Shown: positions 1 to 18,009 of the stretch, one piece after another
How positions within the stretch are numbered: position 1 is the first letter of the stretch
Layout: every line of letters starts with the position of its first letter
DNA from: Cylicocyclus nassatus
Taxonomy: Eukaryota > Nematoda > Chromadorea > Rhabditida > Strongylidae
Length of the DNA: 64,000 bases
Reading direction: 5' to 3'
NCBI GenBank assembly: GCA_958299035.1
Contig: CATQJL010000223.1
Coordinates: 10,467,753-10,531,752 of the forward strand
Made by a program: the position numbers and the translations under genes
Notes under the pieces: generated by a model
Told to the model about the DNA's origin: nothing
What the model saw: only the letters and a program-made list of their open reading frames with translations
Database searches by the model: none

Positions 1-340
1 CCCGAAACTTTAGGGGGGTTATTTAGCATGCTGACCACGAATATGATGTTTATTTCGTGCGGTAGTGTTATCCGGTGGAGTTACGGTAGGATTACGTTAG
101 GGGCTAAACACGAATTTGCCCGAAAGTCTACCGTAATTTTACCGGTTGGCGCTGGCGACGAAACAAACATCACATTCGTATACGGCATGCTAAATAACCC
201 CTCTAAACGAAATTTCGGGCAAATTCGGATTTTGACCTCCCGTAATCGCACCGTATCTCCACCGGATGGCGCCACCGCGCAAAATAAACATGATATTCGG
301 CACCAGCGGGTCGAATAACCCCCTAGACCGAGTCTAAGCA
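1..340. repeat. Partial copy of a dispersed repeat family
   Basis: This stretch carries the same phrase set as the element at 30269-31081: a 'ggggggttattt' block, 'gcatgctga', a 'cacgaatatgatgttt' block and a 'gttacggt' block. It is truncated by the window edge. The two overlapping ORFs here (28-318 plus and 81-341 minus) fall wholly inside the repeat and are not credible genes. Confidence 0.6.
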
Positions 341-3076
341 AAATTCACGACTTTGAAATTTTGGGTCACGGATAGCGCCGAAACGGGTTTAAGAGATCGA
401 TTTACGGAGAAGCAACGCACTCTGACAAAACAGAACTATTTTTGAAATAGTAAACAAGAAAAAGGCCCAAAAAGCTATGAAACGATCATAAAAACGTTCA
501 GAAAAGAAGCCCAATTTCAGCGATTAGGTCGCGTCGCTTGTTTGAAGTCAGCGAGGCGATATCGTTGAGATTCGGGCAAATCGCGACGATTCCAGTGAAG
601 GAAGTATGTCTGGGGAAAAAATGGTCAGCGATTAGTCGCGTCGGAAAACTATCACAACCGAATGGCATAATGATCAGCATGCAATGGACTCGTAACAGTT
701 GTCTTGCCGGAAGAATCGCGAGGCGATGAAATCGCGTGATGTATGCCCGGCCCTTAATGAATGTCCACGCCAGTTTTTCTGGATCCTCGCCAAAATCTTC
801 TTCACAGCGCTCTCGCTTTTAATTGTCTCCTACGGCTACAGGCGGCAGGCCTTTGGCTCCTGCACAGCATCGTGGATTAATCAGTATGTTGTTCACGACA
901 GTGATTCCTTTAGTGGTGAAGATGTGAATAAATCGATCTAGCGCCTTTCTTTTTCAACTTACTCAATCGTAGTATTTTATAGATTTTTCAAACAAGTTCC
1001 TTGACTCGATTCCCCCCCCCCCTCCCCTCCCCGCCCTCCTCCTCTTGTGTTATCCCCAACACGGTCATAGGCCGGGCACGCCTGACCCCACTCTCAACCC
1101 TGGTTGGGAGTGCTATTACATTTTTATACAGTGTGTCCACAAGAATGCTGCCATGGATCTTCATCCTCTGCTTCCAGCAGATGTCGTTTATCTGGTTTTC
1201 ATCGTTGAACTCAGACAATTATTGTGACCACCCGCGGAAGGGCCCCGCTGACGTTTCATCCATGCCGCGGTGGTAGAATAAACGCACGCTAAGCGGCTGA
1301 GAGTTACCCGTGGATGCGCCGATGAGCGATCTAACGACACCCGCGGATGTTCGGACAAGCACCCGACGAAGCGCGATATGCATCCGCGGGTGGCCCGGTA
1401 GCGGCTGCTGAACGCAATGATGTACTTTTATTCCGTGTTTACACCTGTTTCCATTTTTCTCACCCTTGCATATGAGTCAGGATATACGTCAAAATTTGTC
1501 TTCCGTCGTAAAGCCCAACCAGTTCAAGTAACCCCAAGAGAAGAGAGACACCTCAGCAGATCATCTTTACTAGCCACATACTGGGAGCGATAAGCAGCCA
1601 CCTAAACGTTGAAGGTATTTCTATCAGCGCGGCGTATCTCACGCGAGTTAAGTTTTTACTTACAGCGTGTAAATTGTGGGATCTGGCAAGGCCCGGGGCT
1701 CGTCAGAATGATTCTGTTGGGCCTTCGCCCAGAAGGGCGGGGGCCGGTCCGAAAATGATGTGCACGGCGATCAAGGGTTGCGGCTTGACCGAGATACGAT
1801 ACGGGAAGTGTCCGATAAGGGCCGAGGCTTGCCCGGTGCAGAAACTAAGTAAATTAAGGCCCGGGGTTTGTCCGAAAGCCAATTATGCAGTGCTTTCAAT
1901 AAGGCCCGTAGCCGCCCGAGTGGCCCCCGTCCAGGCCGCGGGCGTTCCGGTAGAACAATTACCCGCCCTTCGCTAGCAAAAACATTGAGCAGTGGATCGC
2001 CAAGCAAATGAATCAAAGGCGCGGATGGTCACTATAAAAATTCAACGCACGCGCACCACTAAAACGCACTGTTAAGGGTAGCGGACGCTCGTAATAATTG
2101 TCTGAGAATATGTTTCGAACACGAGTACGCGGAAAAGCATACCTTTCGCTCCTTTGTCAACAAAGTGACCCAAAGTTCCGCATGAATTTCTGAGAGGAAA
2201 CTGGTAACTTGGAAGATAGGACCGAGATCTCAATGTCGAACGGTTAAAAAAACTACCTATATTGCCGGCAGCGGCGGTATGGCTCCATAAAGTTACCTTG
2301 AAAGTACTGGGCTCAAGTTGAGATGTTTGAAGTATGTAACTACTTTGGAACATGAAAACACCACCATAAAGTCGTACGGCACCATGTGCAGCATCGGTTC
2401 GAAACTTGTTAAATAGCTGACAAGTCTTGCAGAAGGATTTTAAAGGCTACAAGTTTTACTTTAAAATACCCCATAACTGGTAGAAGACTAAACGCATGTT
2501 TGTTGCAGTTGCCTATGCTCTCTATATCCCCAAACTTCTGTAGGTGAGCAGCTAAGACAAGATGTTTTTAAAACCATTTTGTCCTTTGCTTTCACGCGTC
2601 ATACCTTGCTTTGTAGACTGGCTATCTTTCAAGGTGAAAGTCACAAGCGAGGTCGCTTTGCTTTCTTCCTTCTTGTCAAAGTCGAAATACTGCTACCTTT
2701 GAGTCGTTCATTGTGATCATTGGACAGAGTATTACTGGAAAAAGAGATCAAATGACACTACCCAATAAACATTTGGATGCAAGAAATAAATTTCAAATTG
2801 AAATTTGTCGGTGCTATATCTCAAGAAATGTTCTCCAAAGGTCTGCTATACTGCAAAGTCACTGAGCATGCGACAGGTAATGCGAAGAGCTCTTTGAGTT
2901 CTTTTAAACTATGTGCAAAGCATCTCCAATTCGAGCTTGTTAAGGCGAAAAACACATAATTCAGAAGTTAAAAAATAAGGAACACACAAATAAGTGCATG
3001 AAGAGTGAAAAGATCTATCAGAAGAAGACAGCGCTAACACTTTGCGTAGCTTCATGTTCTACTGCGCAGGTACTGC
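341..3076. other. Intergenic DNA, no gene recognised
   Basis: No ORF here has recognisable domains or a convincing splice context. A C-rich low-complexity run lies at about 1011-1045. A GC-rich block with several 'gcccg' repeats lies at 1675-1970. The 1220-1400 segment repeats 'cccgcgg' motifs in both orientations and is probably a decayed foldback repeat. Confidence 0.4.
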
Positions 3077-4232
3077 TTAACACGTTGACGACCGCTCCAT
3101 TTTGGGCGAAAGTCCCACTAACGTCCTTGGCGCATTTGCCCGTGCATACGCGCGGATGCACGAAAACATTATGTGGGAGTCTTTTTGTCACTTATTAATA
3201 AAACATGCGAACTTTGTTCAGACATACAGATATATCACAGAGCCTTACCAGGACTTACACAAATCAAGGTTTTTGCATCGATTTTCCCTCCAATAATCCA
3301 TGCAATGGCTATATCTGAGGAATCGCTCTTCGAGAAAAGCGTTGTAAAACCAGATGTTTTTTGCCTGATTCATCTTTGTTTGATTTCAAAACAGCTATAC
3401 AGAGTTCTCACCTTCTCGAGAAAACGTAATTAGCATGTACTGACTACATCAAAAACGTACTGATTACCCAATTTTGCGGGGGGGGGCAGGCGTTATGGAG
3501 CAAAGCAGCGCCGCATTCCCCTGCGGTATATGCTGAGGGCCAGTTGCGTTGCGTCGCCTCTAATTGCAGCCGCAGGAGTACACCGCTCCTGACAACGAAC
3601 TGAGCCATTTCCTATTGCTGCGTCTTGAGAAGATGTGCAAACTGCATGAATGCAATAGAGATATTTAAAATTGAAAAATAGATGGATTTTACGAATGCAA
3701 AGGCTGAATCTCGATGAAAATAAAAGACGGATTTCAAGTGTAACAAGAGAATTAGTAGAGAAAAGGGACAAGAAATTTCATTACTGACTTTCCAAGCCTT
3801 TATTTCAAACATTTTTTCCTCAGAATCTATTTTTTCACCCTCAAAATTCGTTTAACTTCCGCATTCTGGTCTCTTTACAAAAGAAGAATTTCGAGAATGA
3901 CTCGATCCGCTGGGTAACGCTAGCTCCTCTGCGGGTGCAATTAGGAGCGATACAACGCAAAGGGCCCTCAGGATATACCGCAAGCGAATGCGGCGTAGCT
4001 TTGCTCCATAACGCCACGCCGCCTTTTGCGGCCAAAACTTGTGAACAGCTGCCGCGATGCCCTGTGTTCTGTAAGACAATCAGGCCACTATTAGTATTAC
4101 TGTATAGAAGTTACCTTGAAACTTTTCGTTTGCACCTGAAAAACTAGCGTGCATATGCGCGGATGCACGAAAATGCTACACGGGAGTCAGGGCGTGCATA
4201 CGTGCGGATACACAAGGTCGTCAACGTGTTAA
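3077..4232. repeat. Nested foldback element
   Basis: The outer ends are inverted copies: 'ttaacacgttgacgac' at 3077-3092 and its reverse complement at 4217-4232. A second inverted pair lies inside, with 'ggcgttatggagcaaagc' starting at 3489 and its complement ending at 4015. The inner arms of about 100 bp match with scattered differences. No transposase ORF is seen, so this looks like one non-autonomous palindromic element inside another. Confidence 0.7.
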
Positions 4233-4914
4233 AGTCTACTGTTTCATTAAACTTCTGAAATCTATCAGATTTGAGCATTTAATCAATATTTCCTCTACAA
4301 AAAGCTGCAATTAGTTTTTTGAGCCTCGCATTATTTTCCATCAGATCACCCTTATGTATGAACGTGATCTATCTTATTGTCGGACAGGTACTTAGAATAT
4401 ACTAGTTTTTGTGCCATTCGTTAAGTCTTATTTCCGTTTAAATTAGAAACAACATACTTGCAAATAGTGATATATGAATAACAAATACATAAAAACCATG
4501 TAACACATATAGTCCCTACCTCGCCAGTCACGTACGTTCTCCTCTTAATTGGCTATAATGCCAGTTCATCGGTTGAAGCGGACAGATTACCGTTAATCTC
4601 GGGTTTGCATACTTCTGAAATCCGCTTGTTAATTATTGTGCGGTTAATCCATTGTCCGCCCACTAACAGGGCAAGAACAATGTGGGACTTGTATATAAGT
4701 GCAGATAAAACAGTATGGACATAACAGTTCCTTTTTTAAGCATTTCTAAACTCAGCAGTCATTATGTTGCTTAAATTCAACAATGGATATATTTTAACAC
4801 TATTTGTACTTCATCCCATTGTGAAGACAGCATATACACAAGTAGCCATCTATACATCGTTGCATGATCTTTCCTCTTATTTCGTCCTTTATTACACACT
4901 GTTTTTTCACACAA
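4233..4914. other. AT-rich intergenic DNA
   Basis: Nothing recognised. The ORF starting at 4764 runs into the foldback element that follows and is not supported as a gene. Confidence 0.4.
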
Positions 4915-5196
4915 TATACGGGCCTGCAGGATCGCGAGAGTCGGACGCGCGTACGGCCATTGCGCCGCGCACGTCAGATGCGCGTTCGACGACTCATGTA
5001 GGTGCCAAACTTATTCTGTTCAACAGGTTCATTCGGTTCACCACCTTTTCTGTTGGACAGTGTAGTGATTTAACCCATGAACCGAACGAACCGGTTGAAG
5101 CGGATAAATCTGGCACCTGCCTTAGTAACATCAGACGTGCGCGGCGCAATGGCCGTACGCACGTCCGACTCTCGCGATTTTGCAGGCCCCTATATA
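4915..5196. repeat. Foldback (palindromic) element
   Basis: The left arm begins 'atacgggcctgcagg' and the right arm ends with the complementary 'tgcaggcccctatat'. The arms of about 130 bp share 'cgcgagagtcggacg', 'cgtacggccattgcgccgcg' and 'aggtgcca' as inverted pairs. It has no coding capacity and is MITE-like in size. Confidence 0.75.
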
Positions 5197-6217
5197 TATT
5201 TTCATGCCCTGCAGCGCTCGTTGCATTTATGGCTTATGGCGTCTTTTTATGATTTAAAATTATAACGAAACTTTTTGGCGCGCTTTTTGCATTGCCTGCA
5301 TTGGTAACTCAACTTCAACCGGCAAAATTTGAAGTGATTTCACTCACTGCAAGAAATAGTGTTTGACCTTACACACCCACGCTCCACCCATTGCAGAAGA
5401 CCTTATCCAATTTTTTAAAAATGATTATAATTTACACCTTTGTGCTGTTGCAGTACAACACTGAGTCATAAAGAATCAAAACATTTTAGCTTTTGTTATT
5501 ATGTCTTAAAGAGGCTTGACACTTTCTCTGACTTTGCCTTGTGCAGGTAGATTAATATATATCACTTTTCGAAAGAGATTCGTGAATGTACTAGTTTGAA
5601 TACACATAACTAGAAGTTATCCTTCTTCACGCAAGAAGCACGGCTATTTGTACAGCCGTGTGCGGTCGTTTACAAAAATTAAGATGACTAATCAGTTGTG
5701 TGCTTGTGCAACAGCGAACACTTTGCAGACTGGTGTGCAAATTAATCATCTATGTTTAAAGTTGGGGACTGTAGCTCCAGCGCTAACTGTTTTGGAAGAA
5801 ACCCAGTTTGCTGGAATTGTACTTTTCTATTGTATACTTATGAACAGACTGTCGTATATTCAAATGTGCTACGTTACCCTCATCGAACTGGACAGTTGAG
5901 GAAAAACTTCTTCACTGCAGCTTCTGATGTCACTTTAGCAAATTTTGTGTGCATGAAGTAAAGTAAAGCAAATATACTGCAAACAGCATAGTTCACAAAC
6001 TATGCTTCAAATCAAAACTAGGTCCTCAAATATTAACTACTTGTTAAAAGTTCTTGAATTTTGGCTGGCTTTGCAAAGCCTCAAGCGTCGTTTTTGGCGG
6101 TTCAGCGTGCCTAAATGTCCTTCGTTCGACTGAGGCCCAATAAGTGCCGCAAATACTTTTATCCAATCGGAAGAACAAGAACAATGAACATTTTGAAATG
6201 GGTATCATGAATACATA
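5197..6217. other. Intergenic DNA, no gene recognised
   Basis: Only short ORFs without recognisable content. A small perfect hairpin ('cacggctatttgtacagccgtg') lies near 5638-5660. Another short hairpin ('gcatagttcacaaactatgc') lies near 5986-6005. Confidence 0.4.
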
Positions 6218-6347
6218 GGGTAGAGGACTACATGTCGCGGAAAAGGGGCGGTCCCCGCGATCATTTGCAGCAAATACGCACCTTTGCGTTCATACAAGAA
6301 ATCCGCGTGGAACCCTCCCATATTCGGCGACATATAGGCCTCCACCC
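6218..6347. repeat. Short foldback element, family A copy 1
   Basis: The ends 'gggtagaggact' and 'aggcctccaccc' are inverted. The interior shares 'gggcggtccccgcg' and 'caaatacgcacc' with the copy at 16206-16353, so this is a dispersed non-autonomous family. The two copies differ at many positions. Confidence 0.7.
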
Positions 6348-6823
6348 GAATACATACACTCATAACAAATTCAAAATTATAAACACATTCCTACTCTGCA
6401 ATAATACATACCTGTAGTATATCTATCTGCTGATTGCTCCGCAATACTCTTGGCGGTGCGTAAAAAGCAGCTGCTACTTTATCATGAACTGAAAGCTTTG
6501 TGCAGTTGTCACTTAGCTGAAGGTTTGTCACACAAAACGCTAAAGTTCCATTCAAGACGTTTTCATGCACTAGAAAATGGCCGTCATAATTTTGGCATCC
6601 ACAAATTCCATCCTGAACTCTGACTCTGACTCAATGTCAATATCCGGTTTTCGGCCATACTGCTATCCCTCCACTTTTTTCAAATACATAGTCATTGCAC
6701 ATTGCTCTGTTATTGTGTAGGACTGCACATATAATGCATTTTTGTTGAATTTCCCTCGACTCCCACCGTGTCCGACACTTCTTCAACAACATCAAATACC
6801 TCGACTTCTAGTTTAGATTCAAG

Positions 6824-8405
6824 ATGAACTTCGTGCTGCTTAGCGTCTGCCTGGTAGTAGCGTCGGCCTTCCCGCATGAGTTCAAACTCACAGTGGACAT
6901 GCTAGACAAGGCGATCGAGAGAGTGAAGAAATTCCCGAGTAAGCTGATATCGATCGATTACCATGCATATGACATAATTGCACATTGTGCACCTAATCCG
7001 GTATTTTTAAAGTCCATCTCAATCAAAGTGCCCTTATTGGATCGGCACAGTTTGCCTCGCCAGTGCCGTGTGCGATGTTCGCAGACGTATTCCTGCAGTC
7101 AAATTCATCGATCGCAGGTCACCGCGCAAGGATTTTGCGCTGCGAATGTGTAGCAGCATGCAAAAGGGGTTCTTCGGAAACACACTGTACACAGTGTTGT
7201 TGCAAAACTTACGCTAGAAGAAGAAAAGTGACTCGCAAAAGATTATGTTCTGTGTCAGTCCATGTGTTTCCATGCGATTCCGCCTTGCCAGCGCGTATTC
7301 GCATCTTTATCGATCGATCGCGTGCTCCGCGCAAGGACATCTGCGGTGCGTAGCGCACGTAAAAGAACTCTGCGATCAATGACTGCACATAGTGATGATG
7401 CGAATTTTACACAAAGAAAGTATTGGAATTACACAAAAAATTTAATCGACAGAGTTAACTAAATGTCTCCCCCCAATTAAGACAGATATGGAATCTTCCA
7501 GAATACATTCCCAGCTATGTGATGGAGCAGATTGACACAGCAACTGATGAGGAAAAAGAGCAATTTGTCAATTTTGTGAACAAACTCGACAAAGGGGAAT
7601 ACAAAATGGATGAGATCAACAACTCTGAGGACCTCGTCAAATTGGTCGAAAAGGTACTTGTTTTGTACTTCGTTATAGGTCCTGAGCAGATCACTTATCA
7701 AATCTGTTTAGGAAGCACCAGCTGTAGGAAAGAAGGCTAGAATTATTCAAGACGAATACACTAAACGTATGCAGCAGGTCACACCACAAGCTCAGGAATT
7801 CCTGGCAAAGGTAAGCTACCATACTTCGAGGGGGAGAGCAATTTTGGAGCGAGGGAGGAGAGGAAAGGGAGAAAGGCACTTGTTGGGATCACTAACTTTA
7901 CCCGCCACTTCCAGTGGGAGAAGACATGGTTCACGAATGTGCAGCAATATAGCGGAGATAAGAAAGCCTTCTTCAAGCAGATGATTGAGCTAATCCCTCA
8001 ACTAATGGAGGAGGTTCATGTAAGTCAACCAAAGTGGCTTTTAAGCGGAGATTAAACTCGAATTTCCCTTCAGGGGTTCTCGGAGGAGACTTGGAAGAGC
8101 CTTGAGGAGCAATTCCCAGAGCAGACAGCCGCATGGAAGGATAGTAAGCATTTTTCATAGCTCCCGCCTTTAGCATTATTTTTTACGATAGTAATCTTAC
8201 CTTCAGATGAGGATCGCCTGAAGCAATTTTATGAGTTCATCAAGAGCCTACCGAAGCAGGACTTAGCTGAGGTAACTTTCATGGTTTTTTCCTGAGCTGT
8301 AAGAATGCTTGCAACTAACAACTTTTCTAGGATCCGGAAGCGTTCAGAAAGTTCGCTCACCTCGGACTCCAGAAACTTCTTCCAATTGAAGCTCTCAGAG
8401 CTTGA
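6824..8405 (+). CDS. Secreted fatty-acid/retinol-binding (FAR)-like protein
   Basis: Exons read from splice signals: 6824-6938, 7486-7653, 7712-7810, 7915-8019, 8074-8143, 8207-8271 and 8331-8405 (TGA). Exon 1 encodes a signal peptide (MNFVLLSVCLVVASAFP). The rest is charged, all-helical and lacks cysteine, with blocks such as 'IPSYVMEQIDTATDEEKEQF', 'VEKEAPAVGKKARIIQDEY' and 'FPEQTAAWK'. These match the layout of the nematode Gp-FAR-1 family, which binds fatty acids and retinol outside cells. Exons 2 to 7 join in phase. Exon 1 ends in phase 1 and does not join exon 2, so a small exon in the 547-bp intron was missed or there is an error or lesion. An AATAAA follows the stop. It is convergent with the gene on the minus strand. 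Family assignment is by pattern, not by alignment. Confidence 0.7.
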
Positions 8406-8488
8406 AGATATTGAGATTTGTGGTCAAATGCTTTATCAATGAATTTGTTTTACTAATTTGTAAGATGTGATATGCAAAGAAATTTTGA

Positions 8489-8494
8489 AATAAA
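8489..8494 (+). terminator. Polyadenylation signal AATAAA of the FAR-like gene
   Basis: A canonical AATAAA lies 84 bases after the TGA of the last FAR-like exon. The convergent gene ends at 8732, about 240 bases further on. Confidence 0.6.
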
Positions 8495-8731
8495 CTGGTC
8501 AATGAGCCTGGAGAACCTCGCAACTGGAATTTAATTCTTGACGCTCCCTCGCAAATCTTGTAAAAGAAAATAAAATTGGCTAATTTTTTGCGGGAAAAAA
8601 TTGTTACGCTGGATTACCTTGTAGGACTGAAAGCAGAAAACATTTTCTGTTATATTTATGACCAAATTATTCTCGTACTTCCGGTACAGATCCTAACAAT
8701 AATATACGTTTTTTCCAGTTCACAAACTTCA

Positions 8732-14099
<5,368 letters not shown>

Positions 14100-15297
14100 C
14101 GTGTGAGTTTGGATAAATACAGTAAAGTAAAGTTAATAAATACAGCTCTAAAGTAAAGTTTTGAAAGTTGATTATTTAGATATGCAAAGAATGTAAGGCT
14201 GACAGACGAGTGGAAAAGGATGAAAGATGTGAATATAAGTGTTGGGATGAGTTCAAAGATCAGTAGTCATACGAAGATGGCCATTCGGAATGAAGTATAA
14301 ACTGCAAACATTACGAGGTTGTTAATCATAATTTTGTTTGAGATAATTAGAGCAAAAATATAAAAACCAAGATGTGATGATCTAATTTTTCTTGAAACGC
14401 GTTGAGATATTTTGATGCAGAGTTGTCAAGTGGCATATTGAATCCTATATCCTTTCCACTGCAATTCGAAACATACAAAGTCAATTACACTCAAAGATGA
14501 TCAGTGTAATTAAGTTTTTTTTTATTTAAAAGAATTACGGTACAAAGTAACTTTTAAGCAGCAAAGCTTACATTAATATAGTCATTTGCTGAGAGGCGCA
14601 CTAAAACAGATCCACTAAATACAGAGAATTGAAAGCAATAACAAGTTGCTTTGTTCTCTAGACAATGGCTTTTATGATTTGAAAACTCTAAAACACGTTC
14701 CTTCTGCCGTAGATTGGAGTGGGAGAGCATTTTTTCGATTTCAAGTAACCTACGAATTTTGATAGCACAAAGTGAACCGAGCCAGCAATCCAAAAGTAGA
14801 GATTTTCAGTTCTACTTTCATGAAAGTACTTATACAGTTTTAGAGATACGAAATAAAGGAGGAAAAGCTATACTTTTTTGATGATTCATAACTAGATGGT
14901 TTAATCCATATAAATAATAGGAAGAGAGCCTGATGGAAAATGTAGTCAGTAGTAAGATGCAAGAAAAGCGACCTTGACCGGTACACCGAATGATTACGTT
15001 CGATCCCACAATGATCTTGCACATATCGATTCTTCAGCGATATGTACCTCTGATAGATTGTTGTCATGCGCGATAGAGTCTGAAAAGTGGATTCACAAGT
15101 TTTACGTAGATTTTTTTAAGTTCAAGAAACTCTTGAACTTGAAAAAAGATCTAAAAATCTAAAAATCTAAAAGAAATCGCATTACTTTCCCTTTCTACTA
15201 ATGTAAAAAGGGAAAGTAAAGCGCTTTGTAGTATTGCCAAAAGCAAGAATCATTGTTATTATAACGTGAAAAGGCGAACATAAAAAACGCAAAAAAT
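14100..15297. other. Intergenic DNA upstream of ASPDH
   Basis: No gene recognised. The AT-rich DNA 5' of the ASPDH start codon would have to contain its promoter, but I see no clear core element. Confidence 0.4.
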
Positions 15298-15832
15298 GTA
15301 TTAGATGGATGCGAAACTTCGTTCGCCAATTTTTCAAAAGATGGTAATTTCCTCTTCTCAATGGTTTTAATTTTGTTTGTGTTCAAAGGAGGAAACCATG
15401 CTCTTTACAACAGTACCTCTACCATGGATTACCACGAGAAAATTCGAGAGTTAGGAGCAATCAAAGAAACTCAAGATTGGCGTTTTTCAAGCAAAATCAC
15501 AAATTCTGGAATGATTTCTGTTTGATAGAGGATTTATGCTCTTTACTCTACTGCTTTTTCCATGAACCAAAACGGAAAAAAACGAGAGTTATAAGCAAAT
15601 AGAGAGTATTACTTTAGTTTCGCAATTTTTGAGCATTCTCACAAAAGCCCAAAAACGTCAAAGAAAAGGCAAGAAAGTCATAAATATACATGACAATTTA
15701 TGGTAAAGGTACAGCTGTAAAGAGAAAGGATTTTTCTTTCAAATGAGTATAATTTCAAGAAACGAGTCGAAAGCAAGTTATGATTTTTTGGAAAACTGGC
15801 GAACAAACTGTTGCACCCATCTAATATTTTTC
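15298..15832. repeat. Foldback repeat
   Basis: 'ttagatggatgcgaaac' with 'ttcgccaatttttca' at 15300-15340 is mirrored by an imperfect complement at 15786-15825. A second pair around 'catgctctttaca' and 'tgtaaagagaaa' lies further in. The arms are diverged and there is no coding capacity. Confidence 0.5.
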
Positions 15833-15894
15833 CAAAAATTCCTTCGCATAAATAAAAGAAACAAATGCTGCCTTCGTTTTATTGCGCACTCTTC

Positions 15895-16061
15895 CTAATT
15901 AGTATTACTTTGTGTTGATCGGATGTCTCTGCGCATAGTTTCGATTCTTCTTCGAAACATTTCGGAATTTGCAAATGACATTTGATGCAAAAAATATGGA
16001 TTAGTCCAATTGAGCAGAGGGTAAGAGTTGTTATCTAGACACAATCTTGAATATCTCAGTT
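15895..16061 (-). CDS. Last exon of an unidentified gene
   Basis: An acceptor (ATGATGCAG) precedes an open segment starting 'ELRYSRLCLDNNSYPLLNW' and ending in TAG at 15895-15897. AATAAA follows 11 bases later on the same strand (15878-15883). The combination of acceptor, stop and polyadenylation signal is why I list it. The rest of the gene would lie at higher coordinates, where a foldback element and unrecognised DNA sit, so it may be a truncated remnant. The protein piece is not recognised. Confidence 0.35.
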
Positions 16062-16205
16062 CTGCATCATGTAAAGCAGTCAAATGTTTTCACAGCTTCT
16101 AACCCATTCAGAGAATAGCCGGGGTAGGTGGGCATGCGATTTATGGGCAGGCGGGCAGCGGAAAAATAGATTGCTAGTTTTTGCGATACGCTTGCAGACA
16201 TTTGA

Positions 16206-16353
16206 TGGGTGGAGGACATTAGGTCGCCGAAAAAGGGCGGTCCCCGCGGTCATTTGCGACAAATACGCACCCTTGTATATGCGCGGACATGCGTTCCTGC
16301 AGGGAATCCGCGCGGGACTCTTCCAAATTCGGCGACCTAATGTCCTCCACCCA
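16206..16353. repeat. Short foldback element, family A copy 2
   Basis: Near-perfect terminal inverted repeats 'gggtggaggacattaggtcg' and its complement, 148 bp in total. The interior 'gggcggtccccgcg' is shared with the copy at 6218-6347. The long ORFs found on both strands here are a by-product of the palindrome. Confidence 0.85.
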
Positions 16354-18009
16354 CATTTGATGCTGCCCGCTAGCAGAACATGAAACATGAAGGAAGAGTA
16401 CTGTGTACTGTGCTGAAAGTTTGGCCACGCCCCAAAATATTTGGACGATCCCTGGAGAGAGCGCGAGTTTGCACTTCGCTTGCCTCGGCGATTATCTGAG
16501 CATACACGTGATAAACCTTCCTCCAGAAATCAAGTACGGTGGGTATCTTTGGGGTCATCTGTTTATTCGACTGATTTCCTCTCCATTGCTTTACTGCCAT
16601 CTTGGGGAAAAAAGGTTAGTTTCACGAAGCGCTTGGCCAATTAAGAACGACTGCTTACCCCTACGAAAAAGTTTGGAGAGTTGTACTACTATGCTGCTGT
16701 CCTTAGTGATTTTTGGTTGAATTCATTTGTTGTGTACTTGTTTCGCTTAGATGCGTCTCATTTTAATTATACATCTGGATTCATCCTGATATCTCGCTTA
16801 CGTGCGTCTCATTTCATTTATACATCTGGATTCATCCTGATATATTGAGAGACGAATCCCTTTCTTCTAAAAGTAATCTTGTCGATGCTCTCAACGATAA
16901 CATTCCTTCATTAACAACTGCCCCTAAAGATTTCACTTTTAGGCGTTTCATGGCCAAGTCGTCAAAACCGAATCAGGCTAAATCAAATTTACATCTGCAG
17001 TATATGTATTATACCCGAGCATGTTTCAAATGTTTGGACATTTCTAACATATCGCTACGTTCGGCGATCCTCATCGCTTGTCGTCCTGCTTGATATAGAT
17101 TGACATACATCAATATTTATATAGATTGATGTACATTGACATTCATCCATGCGTTGTTTGGAGGATTTTTGAAGAATCATGACTTCGCAAATCCTCAAGC
17201 AGTCCCCACGACATAAAACTAGTAAGAAAGTGACAAGAGTGAAACAAAACAACAACAACAAACAATTGTCGCTATTTCAAGGGAGGAGGCCTTGGCAGGC
17301 GCCATATCCATCAGTGCGTCTATCTCTAGCATTTTTGGCTCCGCAAAAGAGGAGGAGCAATGATTTGATTCGCACTCTTCAATACTTTACAACGTTCAAT
17401 TTAACTTTTTATTATTTATGCTCCGAACCAGCCCAGTCAGTTCGATGATTTTCTAGGAAACGAATAATTCGGGAACGGGCATCAAGACAAAAGTTTTTGA
17501 AACTTTCACATAATGTAGTTTGGAGTATTATTGTATACCCATAGCTCAAATTCGACTTCAAAAACGACCCCCCTTCCCCTGTGAAAGCCCGTAAACGACC
17601 CTCCACTTCACCTCCAAGTCCTCAGGGTGTTATATTTTGAAGAGGACCAGCCTTTACTGCAGGTTTCTATTTTTTTGAAAGTCTGTAGGCTCGACTTTCT
17701 GCGATTGCACAACCACACGCAACTTGAGGGCAAGTTTTGAATCTGGATAGTCCTCCTTTCAGAGCTATAATTTTCACAGGAGTGGAGTGCTTGGCTTCAA
17801 ATTTTCAATTTAGCAAGAAAAGGCTTTGTGCTCAACACTCATATCAAGAAAGGGGCGCTTTTTGAATTTCGAAGGCAACTTAAGAGGGTCAGGTGCAGCC
17901 CCCCAAAAACTCAGGCGGCCTGACCTTTTGAGAGGTTGCGCCTGACCCCATCAACTTTATTTTCCGAAAAAGCTTTTCTACCCAAGTTTTATGTGATTCG
18001 CTACTCAGA
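16354..18009. other. Unrecognised DNA with short repeats
   Basis: A 45-bp segment around 'catctggattcatcctgata' is duplicated in tandem (about 16751-16795 and 16802-16846). An 82-codon ORF at 16845-17093 follows; it is rich in Ser and Lys and has no recognised domain. A 68-bp imperfect palindrome lies at 17885-17952 ('gggtcaggtgcag' and its partner). Whether exons of the downstream sax-2-like gene lie here could not be decided. Confidence 0.35.

Noticed and set aside
4764..5252. 162-codon plus ORF
   Set aside because: Its second half lies inside a foldback element, and the first half is unremarkable AT-rich sequence.
16080..16388. ORFs of about 100 codons on both strands
   Set aside because: They mirror each other because the segment is a foldback element.
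17055..17261. Minus ORF with a signal-peptide-like start (MLLLFCFTLVTFLLVL)
   Set aside because: The hydrophobic start arises from a T-rich tract and 'aacaacaac' repeats. The remainder has no splice, domain or polyadenylation support.
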